DNA of 64,000 nt from Mesorhabditis belari (taxonomy: Eukaryota > Nematoda > Chromadorea > Rhabditida > Rhabditidae). The position numbers were made by a program, and so were the translations under genes. The DNA lies in NCBI GenBank assembly GCA_958450365.1, contig CAUEEP010000913.1:1221001-1285000 (forward strand). The letters run 5' to 3'. The notes beneath the pieces were generated by a model. The model did no database searches and was not told the DNA's origin. It worked only from the letters and a program-made list of their open reading frames with translations. Shown piece after piece: positions 20,777-36,336 of the stretch (its first letter is position 1; each line of letters begins with the position of its first letter).

Positions 20777-21906
20777 ACAAAATTACTTTGTAATACTTTG
20801 AGCTAATAAAAACTGAGTCAATCAGTAGTTCTAAATACTTACTTAAAATATTTGTAAGCCTAAACTCCTTTAAATCCTTTAATCCCCTAAATCCCTCCAT
20901 GGGATATCCTGGGTTTCTTTAAACTGAAATGAGTTTTTTGGAGTACTTTGTTTTCATTTTTATCCTTGATTGAATACATTTTCATTGTAGAACACAATTT
21001 TGTACCAAAATTTTACCAAAATGGCTTAAAACTGTACGAAATTTGCAAGCATTCCGCTGTGAATGCGAATTAAACTTTCCCCAGAACTTTCAAAGATCTG
21101 AAAAACATTTTTTTCAATATTGTTTATTTCATTAACAGCTTGCAAAAACGCACATAGTCCACGAAAACCCGCCAATACCTTTGTGGCTGTAATCTCTCCA
21201 TTCTATCTCGCGCCCCAATTCAAATCCCATCCTACTGTAGCCGGATCGTGCAGCGGTCGGCGTCCCCTTTCCATTTTTTTTCTTTTCTCATTTTCTTTTC
21301 CCCATTCGATTTTCCCGCGCTCTTTTTGAGTCGTACCAGTCCGCGCGTTTCGCAATTTCCACTTGTTCCTAAAGATTTTTCACCATTTTCTCCTAAAATT
21401 TTTGTTTTTGCAAAGGTTTTCGCTGGATTTTAGGAGTTTCTTTTGAATTTTCTTTCATTTTTAAAAGATAGCCTTGATTGGCTGTGTTTAAAAGATAGGT
21501 TTCAAGCTAAAGGGTACCAGATTGAAATCTTCATAGTTGATTGGCGTGACTTACCATGGAAAGTATAAAAGTCCTTGGTTAGATATCCCCATTTGGGCAA
21601 AGTCGATGCAAAATCGATAAATACCAAACAACCGGCAAAAACGGCGCTGACTCACCCATTTTTTAAAAGATAAGACCTTTTTTTATTGGTTTTAGCGTAG
21701 ATTTAGATTTTAAAATGGGCTAATGCAAGCTAAAGCTTGAAATCTGACACCAATCTTATGAACGCGGCTCGAAGAGGCTAAAGTTGAAACCAAACATTTA
21801 CTATTGACCTTCTTGATCGCAAAGACAACAAAACTTTTCCCCCTTTTAAAAATTTTTGAAGCCTGTGTTTGCTTTTGATTTGAAACCTGAGATCCTTTTC
21901 TAATCA

Positions 21907-21919
21907 TTTCCATTTTCAG
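21907..21919 (+). promoter_or_regulatory. Splice acceptor in the tubulin 5' UTR
   Basis: TTTCCATTTTCAG ends 33 bases before the ATG. It is either the end of a 5' UTR intron or a spliced-leader acceptor; the sequence cannot tell them apart. Confidence 0.6.
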
Positions 21920-21952
21920 TTCCACCTCATCTTTCAACCTCTCCTCATCAAA

Positions 21953-26646
<4,694 letters not shown>

Positions 26647-26851
26647 AATGGGATTTGCTTTTTCCAATATTTTCTTGAAAAATTCGAACCAATTCCACAC
26701 TTGTTAGTCCGAAATTATCTTTGTTCTAATTTATTCTCATCAATATGGCTGCTATTTATTTATCTTATTGTTATTTATCCACTTAACGTCGTGCTCCCCA
26801 ATCTCTTTTCTTTGCTATAGATTTTTCACCGGTGTTTCAAACCCACACTTA

Positions 26852-26857
26852 AATAAA
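26852..26857 (+). terminator. Poly(A) signal of beta-tubulin
   Basis: AATAAA lies 205 bases after the tubulin stop and 150 before the next ATG. Confidence 0.6.
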
Positions 26858-27009
26858 TATCCTGAAAGACGTGGTTTTTCAAAAAAAATGCATGTAGATT
26901 TGCATGTAAAAACACAACATTTACATTTTACAAGAAGCGATTTACTAGGAAAGTCAGTTCAAAGGAAATTTTGGTTCAAAAAGTCATTCCACACATTTTC
27001 TCCCCCACA

Positions 27010-30000
27010 ATGGTCAACCAAAGGTAATTTTTATGTTTTTTAAAGCTTTAAAGAAAAGTTTTTGTTATTTTGTGTGAAAAATTGTATTTAGGATGGGCAT
27101 TGATCAAAAATCAGTCAAAAATTTTCCATAAAAACTTCTCAATTTTGTTGAAAGGTTGTAAGGCTAAGACGTTCGTTTTAATATTAGCCGACCTCTGCAT
27201 TAAGCACATTGCTTAGTATATAGATACTTTATTCAGGACCTAAAATAAAGTGCGCTAGATCTAAGATTAATACACATAACACGAAAAGGACCGATAAAAA
27301 GCAACATGTTTCCAAGCAAATTCAAGTGAAAAAACGCTTTTTTTAAAATTCAGTAAAGTTCTACACTTTTATCCAATTTTATGTATGATTTCGTTGAACA
27401 TTAAAAAAGCTGTTTTATAATGGCCAAACCTTTGGTTTAATTCACTTATGACTCAAAAATTTTTCTATTTCAGAAAGCAAAAACCACCTCTCACCCAGCG
27501 ATCCGATCCAACGCAGGTATGCTTACTCTTTTTTTTGAGAATATAGCTTTTTCTAAAGTTTTTTAACAATTACAGGCTTTGTTTTAAGATTTTAAATCTA
27601 AACCTTACATCCATTTAAAAACGCCATTTTATAGTTACTTTTTAGGGTGAAGAGAGCCCCAGCACGAAGAAGTCAACTCAAGTGTGTGAAATTTTTATCA
27701 TTCGTTGTTTTACCCTAACTTTTGAAGCTATACGGAGTAAATTCTAATTTTCTCATTGTTTATTTTAGCACAAAGTCAAGAAAGGCAAAGGAAGTCTTTC
27801 AAACAAGCAGCGTAGCAAAATCGCGGTAGATATTTTGATTTTTTAAATGTATGTATTGTCTTTTTCAGTCATACAATGAGAAACGTGAACAGGCTAAGCC
27901 AAGCAAAGAACTTGGAGGCAAGGTGAATTTTTAGTTTCAATCGTTGACTTATATATTTTTGTTTTTAGTATTTACAAGAGAATCAAAGTTGGTCAAGCTC
28001 GCAGGAGAATCGACGACCACCAAGTAACTCGCAGGAGAGCCGTCAAAAAAAGGTACGTAGAGCTTTTGAACAAGTGGGATCAAGGATCAAGGATCGAGGA
28101 TCAAGTGGCGTCTTTGCTGACTGGGATGTAAACTGCAATAAATGGATTGCTAAATTTGTTACTTTGATTGTAAACGCGTTTGTCGGTTGACATTTCAATG
28201 CTCTTTGTTTAGCCTGAACAATCGCGAACCTCTTCGTCAAGTCGATCGTCACAGTCAGCGATTCGATCGATTCAATCACAACCGACCGTGTCACCAGCGT
28301 CTCGTCCATCATCATCTCGTCAACCATTACCCGCTCACTCTACACTAACTGTTTCATCGGTCGCTTCCTTGGATCACCGCATTCGACCACAACCTGTCAT
28401 TCAAACGTTGGATCCGAAAGTGAGTTTTTTATTGACTTGCGTATTCTTTATTATCAGTTAAATGTTAGCTACGGACGATTTTATTGCTAATGCAACAAGA
28501 TCATAGCTAGCATTGGAGCAGCTGCAGCTTGTTGAGTCAAATCCATTTCGTGTTTAGGTTTGGAATCTCCGAGAGCTGATAACAAGTGACAGGGATACTG
28601 AGGTCGACGTGAGCAGCAATAGCCAGACACGAAATTGTGAGCTTAGTACAAATATTTTACCTTTTAAGATTTGAGGGCTGAGAAGCTTCAAAAATTTCTT
28701 GACAAATATTTTCTTAATGTTTTTTAGCTTCATCACCAGCCAACATGTGCCCTCCATCTGTCAATGAGTGGGTTTTTTGAAATTTAACAAACTTTAAGAG
28801 TAGCTCTTTAATTGCAAGCTTTTTTGATCATTTTTTAGTCGCTATCAACGTCGTGTCGTCTTTGTAAGTGCAGCCGAGGCGGACGCAACTGGATTGACAA
28901 AGGTGGGTTCTGCTGTTATTGAGCTAATGGTTGATTTGTTGTGAATCAAGCCTTACTTTTCAGAGTGGCGAAGAAATGGTTGGAAAAGTGGGCGCTGCGT
29001 TGAGCCCCGTCTCGATCTACTATTCGGCGGTAATCATCGCTCCGACTGTTCCATGCTTTCGTACGGCTCGCATCATTCTGAACAGTATCGGAGCAGGTTG
29101 TTTACTCGAAAAACTTCTTGTATACATTAGTATTAGTAACATGCGGCATTTTTAACCCTAGCTCTTCAAACGTTGTGCTTTTAGGTTCATTTACTCGAAA
29201 CAACATCTTTGTGGAGCCGGGTCTACTTGATGCGTTCGATCGCCAAGTCGGTGTTCTTTTTTTTGTAAATTTTTTAGGGTCTCTAATTGATATTTGTTTG
29301 TTTTTATTAAAGTCTTCTTTTTCAGCGAGCAATCGTCGACGATGAGAGGCCATTTCTGTCGTTGGATGCAATGCAAAGTGCTATGATGCCCGAGAACCCA
29401 ATCACTTCCACAAAGGCACAGCAGCCGCCGGTGAAAATATTGTCGCCACACGCCCTCCCGACACCTGATACACAAAGTAAGTTCTTTAACTGTACAATTG
29501 TAAAGTAGGCTGGCTAAATTGGGCTGCTGGAGTTTTGGTCAGACTATAGTTGTCCATTTAGGGCTTCCCTACTTACCGTTCACGACAAGAGCTGATGTGC
29601 GAGCCGAGAAAACGTATCTACAATTCGAGAATCGTGTCACGTCTACTATTCAACAGTGAGTTCTTATGGTTTGACTTGAGTTGATTGACAATGTTTTGAT
29701 TAAATTTGATTTTAGCATCGTGATCTCTCAACGTGGATGTCTTTTGGTGATATTAGATGCGGGTCCACTTGATGCAGCTCTTCGTGCTCTTGTTGGATTG
29801 CCTCGTTTAACTGTCAGGTGAGTGATTGCCTGTTGTAAAGTTTGTATAATGCTTAATCTGCCAATTGTTTGTTTTAGGGACTATCAAGTGGTGGTGAACG
29901 GAGGCCCGAATCGACCGCCCGCTATTCCACCCGGATGTGTGACCATTGTTGAGCAGGTGGGGGAAACTTTTTGGAAACAGAAATATACTTGAACTCCTGC

Positions 30001-30218
30001 TTTTAAAGCTCTAAAGAATTAGGTTGTATTCAATTTAAGGAACTCGATTTAAAAGATGAATTTTAAAAGTCTTTGGCAAAAACGTTTACTTTGTCAAATT
30101 TTCCTTTTAGCCACATCTCGGCGGCAATTGGGAGGTGAGGCACAAATTCAACGCGCTTGTCTCATCGGGCGGACATCGAGTCGAAATTGATATGGCCCAT
30201 TTGAAGAGAAATGCGTAA
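27010..30218 (+). CDS. UBASH3/PGAM-like histidine-phosphatase-fold protein, probably inactive
   Basis: Seventeen exons join in phase to 468 codons: 27010-27023, 27474-27516, 27646-27681, 27769-27825, 27869-27922, 27969-28052, 28213-28419, 28558-28636, 28728-28767, 28839-28902, 28964-29096, 29185-29246, 29326-29476, 29562-29655, 29716-29817, 29878-29956, 30111-30218. Residues 1-200 are basic, Ser/Gln-rich and probably disordered. Residues 205-468 follow the phosphoglycerate-mutase layout: FVSAAEADATG where FVxRHGER is expected, LTKSGEEMVGKVGAAL, IIAPTVPCFRTARIIL where SPALRCVQTA is expected, IFVEPGLLDAF, LLVILDAGPLDALRAL-like where VTHAPSLDA is expected, then IPPGCVTIVEQ and W near the end. 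The RHG motif, the second Arg and the second His (Asp387 instead) are absent, so catalysis is unlikely. The start is the least certain part. AATAAA at 30424. Confidence 0.8.
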
Positions 30219-30423
30219 TCATCAACTAGCGACTGAAACCTTTTTCTCTCTATCTTTCCATCATTTTGCTTTCTTTTTTTCTTTTCTTTTGTGTCTTTGA
30301 ATCTCGTCTCTTTTTGGTGTGAGTGATATTGGAACTCAAAAGCTTTGTTGTCGGCTTCTTTGTCATTTTTGCGATTTCTTTTGATTTGATTCGTGTTTTC
30401 TGGTGAATATTTGGGTGCTTTGA

Positions 30424-30429
30424 AATAAA
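30424..30429 (+). terminator. Poly(A) signal of the phosphatase-like gene
   Basis: AATAAA lies 205 bases after the stop codon. Confidence 0.65.
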
Positions 30430-30744
30430 ATGGTTTTTCGGGAGTAGGTCTATTGCTTTCTGACTGTAAGTGAAGTTTTACAAAAAAGAAAAAATTAAAA
30501 AGATCAAACTTACTTATTTACTATCAACTTACTAACAGTTTTTGTCTAAAACAGTGTCGAATCGCTGAAAAGCAATTTTGACCGTGAATCTAAAGAATAC
30601 TGTTGGACCGCAGGATGCATCTCGGGCTTAAATGAATCTACATGCCAATTTGAGTATCCGTTGCTCAACTTAACCAAAACAAACTGTTGCGTCAATGCAT
30701 AACGAAAAATTTCATAACTTCGTGTTGCTAGATTTTTTGTGAGC

Positions 30745-30980
30745 CAAAACCGCCTTGTCGGCGGATGCCCGCGGTGGAGTGGGGGTCACGCCTACGGGCA
30801 TTCGTGGCATGGCAGTGGGATAATGGGCCGACGGCGAAACCGCCGGTCCCATCACGACCACTCGCCGATGAGGCGATTTTGGCCCGCCTTTCCCGCCCTT
30901 TCGCCTTGACTCCTATCCGGGCCGTGTGCCAGAAAGCGCGCGATTGTGCGACGACGCAGAGAACGCACGCGCGGCGATGT
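30745..30980. other. GC-rich island
   Basis: This is the most GC-rich stretch of the intergenic region (CGGCGGATGCCCGCGGTGG, GCGCGCGATTGTGCGACGAC). The 89- and 74-codon frames over it lack splice sites or a recognised motif. It may be a promoter, a decayed repeat or foreign DNA. Confidence 0.3.
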
Positions 30981-32612
30981 GCTCTGCTGTTTACTCTTTC
31001 TTTTTTGAAGGAAATTTCCTCGCGTAAGCATTAGTTGCAAGAGGGAAATGTTGGCATGTGACGGAAAACTTTGCAAACAAAAACATTGCGTTTGAAATGG
31101 CGATTTCGTTTTTGCTTTGCTGCTTTCCTAAACTTTGAAACACGGCTTTTCTTTAATTATTTTGATTCTTTTTAGTTTTTTTTCGAAATCTAAAAGATTT
31201 TAAAACGATTAAAAGAGTTTTCTATTGATATTTTTCAATACTTGACTATTTTTCGATCTTTCGATGACTTTGGAGAATTTGTTTTCATTTGTTTTGCTTT
31301 GAAACTTGCTCGAACGAAACTCTACGATTTTGTTCTTTGCGAGAATGTCTTTTCCACTCATTTTAGCTTTAGGATTATTCGAAAATCTAATTTAAAATTT
31401 AGTATTTTCTTAAATTCAATAAACCAAGTTGTGAAAATTGTCTTTACAATATTGTCAGCTCCGAGCCGAACTGATATTTTAGTTACTATTGTTATTATTG
31501 AATGATTTGTCTATTCTTATGCAAATGTGTTCTCCCCTGTGCTTATCCCTTTTATCGCCGAGAAGGGGCGACCCTTGGGATTGCCTAGGGGGACAAGTGA
31601 GACTCTCATTTTGGAGTCCCCCCTTCCCCTTGCACTCGTTTGTAATCTATTCGTCTTATCGTACTACTGTAAATAAAGATGTATATCTTCCGGGTCTATG
31701 CAACTGCAGTTCAGGTCGGTCATTTCACAGGGACTCCCTTCTAATACATTGGAGGAGTTGAGTTGGGTTGACGGGGTGTTAGAGATGGCGGGATATCAAA
31801 AGGATCCACTCTCTTTAGCTTAGCCCAAATTCTAGTCCATATCCGTTTATCCATATCCGTTTATCCATATCCATATCCACAGGAACGAATAATATTCAGC
31901 TCAATTCGTTTTTCCAACGGTGACAAAAGTGCATCTTAGCGTTTTCAAAAGTGATGAACTGAATTTGTTTCACATTCGTGACGACCCGGACCATTTTTTG
32001 TTGATTTCGCTAACTAAATAAGCTGAAAACAAACAAGCTGGTGGGGTTTTGGGATGGGGAATTCAAATCCGAAGTCAGCTTTCAAAAATCTTAAACCCCC
32101 GCTGAGATATAGCTGCTTTTTCGACTAACCGAGCGCAACGTTGCCCTTTTTTCCGCGTACCAAGAAAGCTCGTGATTACAGAAACATAAAAACTCTAATT
32201 TTTGTGTAAAATTTTTACGTTTTCCGAATCACGCGCTTTCTCGCGTACTTCTTTTGTTGTCCGCAAAAAATGCCCGCAAAAACTGTTGCCAGTTTCGCGC
32301 TTTTTGATCGATTTCGTTTCAATTTACCCCAAGTTTTTAGCTGGTTACACAGCAAAATAAAAACAAACTTTGGATTAGGATTCTTCACTCTCAAAAGCCC
32401 CTGACTAAAGATATTTGGTGGAATTTGAAGAGAAAAATATCAGAAAATTCGTCGCGAATTCGTTAAAGCCTCAATTTTACGGCAAAAACTTTCACTATCT
32501 TTATCAGGATTATCAGAATTCCGATATCGACGTTGAACGTTTTTACTTGCTAAGCTACAAAGCCATGGTTTTCAGTAGTTGTTCAGTAGTTGTTCTCAGG
32601 TATACTTTTAGA

Positions 32613-33061
32613 GGGGGGCAGTCAAAACAGCACCATAATAGAAAACGTTCAAAACAGCGCCATAATAGAAAACGTTCAAAACAGCGCCGTCAAATTTCTC
32701 CAAATCCAAAAAACCAAGCCGGTTCAAGTTTTATATCAAAAAATTCCTTGCGTTCTTGGCTACATGATGGGTGAAACAGTTTTTTAAAAAAGTTAATATT
32801 TCATAGATAAAAAGAGCACTCAAAATGTGTGTCGAGTGATACTCAGTTGGTTAACTGAATACCTTTAGAGACCCATTTTGAGTGCTCTTTTTATCTATGA
32901 AATATTAACTTTTTTAAAAAACTGTTTCACCCATCATGTAGCCAAGAACGCAAGGAATTTTTTGATATAAAACTTGAACCGGCTTGGTTTTTTGGATTTG
33001 GAGAAATTTGACGGCGCTGTTTTGAACGTTTTCTATTATGGCGCTGTTTTGACTGCCCCCC
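32613..33061. mobile_element. Foldback TIR element with 7-bp target duplication
   Basis: Both ends are GGGGGGCAGTCAAAACAGC and its complement, and the arms pair for about 200 bp, leaving a short loop with two TTAACTGA-type motifs. TTTTAGA flanks both sides (32606-32612 and 33062-33068). The left arm has one extra copy of the 25-bp unit around CATAATAGAAAACGTTCAAA. No transposase. Confidence 0.8.
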
Positions 33062-33713
33062 TTTTAGAAGACCCAAACTTTCGAGAACACTTTTATTCTA
33101 TACTTTTATTCCTTTCAACTTTAAAGACAAAACTTTTCAGTGCTTTTCTTCCCTTGATCAATAAAATATTTCATTTATTAATCTTTTCCAAACACAAAAA
33201 AATGCAATATAAAGAGACAAAAGAAAATGAATAAAATCGAGTAAAGGCAACAACGAGGATCAAAAAAATGGAAATGAATCAATGGGAATTTGCGAGTTTC
33301 AAGAAAATAAAGAGATTTGAATGGGAAAAAAGCTCTAGAAATTTTGGCACAATCGAGGTCGCCGAGAAGGGAGAAATTGAGAAAAAGAATCAATTTTGAG
33401 ACCACCGGATAAAGATCGGATCTTTGGGCGTATAAAAATAAAAAAATAAAAAGATTCTCTGGAAAAAGTAAAGTTCAATGACGATTTTTGATTAAGACAT
33501 TACCTTCTAAGATAAGCTTTTGTTACGGCTAAAGTTGTGACATCACTTTTTGTTTTCGTTATTATTACTAAAGTTGCCGTCAAAATTGAGTAGGTATGTA
33601 GGCATATATAGAAAAATGTAACTTTTTCCAATTTTCTCTATTCTATTCCTAATTTATCTGTGACGGAAAAGTTTGCAAACAAACACATTGCGTTTGAATT
33701 TGAAAATTTTCCC

Positions 33714-33793
33714 CACCCTCTAATAGTACCCCACCCTAGAGGGGGAGGGAGAAAATAGTACCCCATTGGGTCCAATTACAGTATTTACGGTAA
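33714..33793 (+). repeat. Remnant of MITE family A
   Basis: CTAATAGTACCCCACCC and AATTACAGTATTTACGGTA are the sub-terminal parts of the family A ends with almost the whole interior deleted. Confidence 0.65.
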
Positions 33794-33963
33794 ATCCAAA
33801 CTTGCTAAATGCGTTGGTGGAGCCGTTGAATTTTGCAAAACTAAATTTAGCTAAATTTAGCAGTTGATGGACCCGAGCCCTGGACTTGGCTGGTTTCAAA
33901 AGTCGTGGACATAGCTGAGAAGTACCGAAAACTTTTGCAGGACTAAACATAGCTAGTTTACTA

Positions 33964-34487
33964 TTAGGTTGATGCAAAAGTCTTTTTCATTTTTTTCGTA
34001 CTTCTTTTGAAAAATAACAAAGTCATCAATTAACCTATGGTTTGCTCTAAATGAAAAGTGTTTATTGTTGAATTTCCCATCTTTTTAAGTCAATTTGGGT
34101 TCACTTTCAAGCAAATTCGAGAGTGAAAACGGGTTTTTTTCATAAAAATCTATAAAAACCTCTATAAAGAAATTGGCTGAATCAATTTCTCTGAAAATCT
34201 GCAAAAAATATCTAACTTTTTGTGCTCTATCTTTTATTTATTAACATCAAGATTGGTTTCCTTAGCTAAAGCGTCTAAAATGCATCATCGAGCCGTCGCC
34301 TTTTTTGACTACCCGACTTCAGGCTCTCAAAAAAATCTAGACATAAGACATTTTAAACTCGTTTTAATGTCATTTTGCAGAAAAATAATTGGCCTTTCGA
34401 ATGCAATAAACCGTTGTTCAATTGGTGCATTTGTTACTTTTTAACGGAAGTACGAAAAAAATGAAAAAGACTTTTGCATCAACCTAA
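33964..34487. mobile_element. Mariner-derived MITE (524 bp)
   Basis: Perfect terminal repeats of about 40 bp begin TTAGGTTGATGCAAAAGTCT, with TA at 33962-33963 and 34488-34489. The interior does not encode transposase motifs. A diverged relative lies at 35029-35850. Confidence 0.85.
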
Positions 34488-35028
34488 TAGTTGTCAGTGT
34501 AAGTTGTCATTTGATTCTAAAATTTTGCAAAATGCAAAGTACAAAATGCAAAATGTAAAATGCCAAATTTCTTGCCAACTAAACACACTTCCCCCTCACT
34601 TAACCCCATAAAATTTGAACCTTCTCTTTCCCATAAAACTTGAACCTTCTCTTTCCCAGAAAACTTTCAGATTTTGAGATTATTTTCTTGAGGATAAGCT
34701 CATTGAAAAACACAAATAAACAGTGAAAATTGATTTGCGAAGAAGTGAAAAATATCGCAGTGAAAAAGAAATTTGTGAAAAATTTCTGGAGACTCTGCTA
34801 GCGTTTACTAGGAAAAGGTTGTGATTCGAAATTGAGAATTCAAAAAAAAAAATTCTTTTGCTTACCCATAGATTCTGGAGATTTGGTGAGAAAAGCTGAG
34901 TTTAAAGTTTCAAAAAAAATGAAATGAAAATGCAAAAACGAAGTCAGAGGAAACGTTCGTTGAAAGACTTTTTCATGGATGAATAAAAGAAAAAAAGAGA
35001 AATGATTGAGAAAAGGATATTTAGCTGT

Positions 35029-35850
35029 CCAGAAAGTTTTTTCGTTCATACTTTCATTGAAAAATAACAAATTCAACAATTCAACTATAATTTTCTCCAA
35101 ATAAAAAGTGTTTATTGTTCAATTTCCCATCTTTTTTAAGCTAATTTGGGTTCACTTTTAAGCAAATACGAGAGTGAAAAGCGTGTTTTTCGTAGTTTCG
35201 TAGTATTCGTAGATCTTTAAAAACCTCTACGAAGAGAAATAGCCGAATGAATTTCTCCAAAAATTTGGCTATATACTAAACTTTTTATGGTCTATCTTTT
35301 ATCTAGAGACACAAAAAAAGGTTTTCTTAGCGCAAAGTGTCTAAACCTTTGTTGTGACTTTGTTGCGACTTTGTAAACTGATTTAGATCTGACTAAGCAT
35401 CGCTTTTTGAACCAGATCTTCAGCAAAGCTATACAGAAGTCTGAACCTAGCCTTACATATCCTGAATTGGTCCAGGAGAATTTGATCTGATCCTAGCCTT
35501 GCCCTTCTTTACATATATTCAGTTTTTAGCGATCTAGCCAAAAAATCTAGGCTACTAAAAATCTATAGACACAAAGAAAGGTTTCCTTGGTTCAAAGAAA
35601 GGTTCAAAGAAAGTGTCTAAACCGTAACATCAAGTCTTCCGTGTAGCCTTTTTGACTACCCGACTTCATGCTCGCAAAAAAAGTCCAAAAATGAGACATT
35701 TTAAACCCGTTTTAATGTTATTTTTTAGAAAAATAATTGAGTTTTCTAAATTTTCTAATGAAATTGATGCATTTGCTGATTTTAAATGAAAGTAAGAAAA
35801 GAAATGAAAAGAAATGAAAAGAAATGAAAAGATTTTCTGGAAAAGCCTGG
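35029..35850. mobile_element. Diverged relative of the 33964 MITE, enlarged
   Basis: It shares AAGTGTTTATTGTT.AATTTCCCAT, TTTGGGTTCACTTT and TTTTTGACTACCCGACTTCA with the 33964 copy in the same order. The middle (about 35306-35625) is extra and contains internal repeats (GACACAAA.AAAGGTTT). The ends are worn (GTCCAGAAAG). Confidence 0.6.
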
Positions 35851-35971
35851 GAAAAGCAATGGATAGGTAGTAACAATGAGAAAATAGAAGAATCGAAACG
35901 ACCTAATCGACTTGTTCTTTTAAGGTGTACTTTGAGAAATGTAAACAAAACCTTTCTAGTGCACTAGATCC

Positions 35972-35977
35972 TTTATT
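35972..35977 (-). terminator. Possible poly(A) signal of the innexin gene
   Basis: AATAAA on the minus strand lies 360 bases after the innexin stop. No closer canonical hexamer was seen. Confidence 0.35.
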
Positions 35978-36336
35978 TCTCTTCTTCGGATAAATCTAAT
36001 TAGAGGAAAATGAACAATTAAACTAGAAGACTTGCGTTTACATTTTTTCAACGCATAAAGTACTCACTGTGCATCTGGTGGATTAAATTCTTTCATTTTT
36101 CATTGTGATATGCTTTCTGTAGAAATATTGAGAACTAAGCGCACCAGAAAGGAGGCGTTTACAGCCTTTTTAAGCTCAATGTATACCTTGAAAGAAACAA
36201 GTGTCAGTACTTATTGCTTTTAAGGGAGAAAACTCGTTGAAGAGTCTGCGAGAGGCCTAGTCAGACGATTAGAGCCACGTTCTCTTTCTTCGAGTTCTCG
36301 TCAAGCTGAAAAACGTTTTTTTTGCATCTCTTCAAT

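Larger units (their letters stand above)
18171..21906. other. Gene-poor region upstream of beta-tubulin
   Basis: No phase-consistent exons were found. A pair of GGAAGTGTCACTTTTT copies (18560 and 18770), a tRNA-like unit (19283-19352) and a foldback (20622-20776) were seen. The last 700 bases before the tubulin are expected to hold its promoter, but I see no definite element. Confidence 0.4.
30219..36336. other. Intergenic, repeat-rich
   Basis: No exon chain was found. It holds a GC-rich island (30745-30980), a 40-bp repeat (31057-31097 and 33659-33698, GTGACGGAAAA.TTTGCAAAC), a foldback at 32613, a MITE remnant at 33714 and two mariner-derived MITEs. It lies between two convergent genes. 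Confidence 0.5.

Noticed and set aside
31545..31660. rRNA- or snRNA-like GC-rich stretch
   Set aside because: I could match no conserved snRNA or rRNA motif to it.
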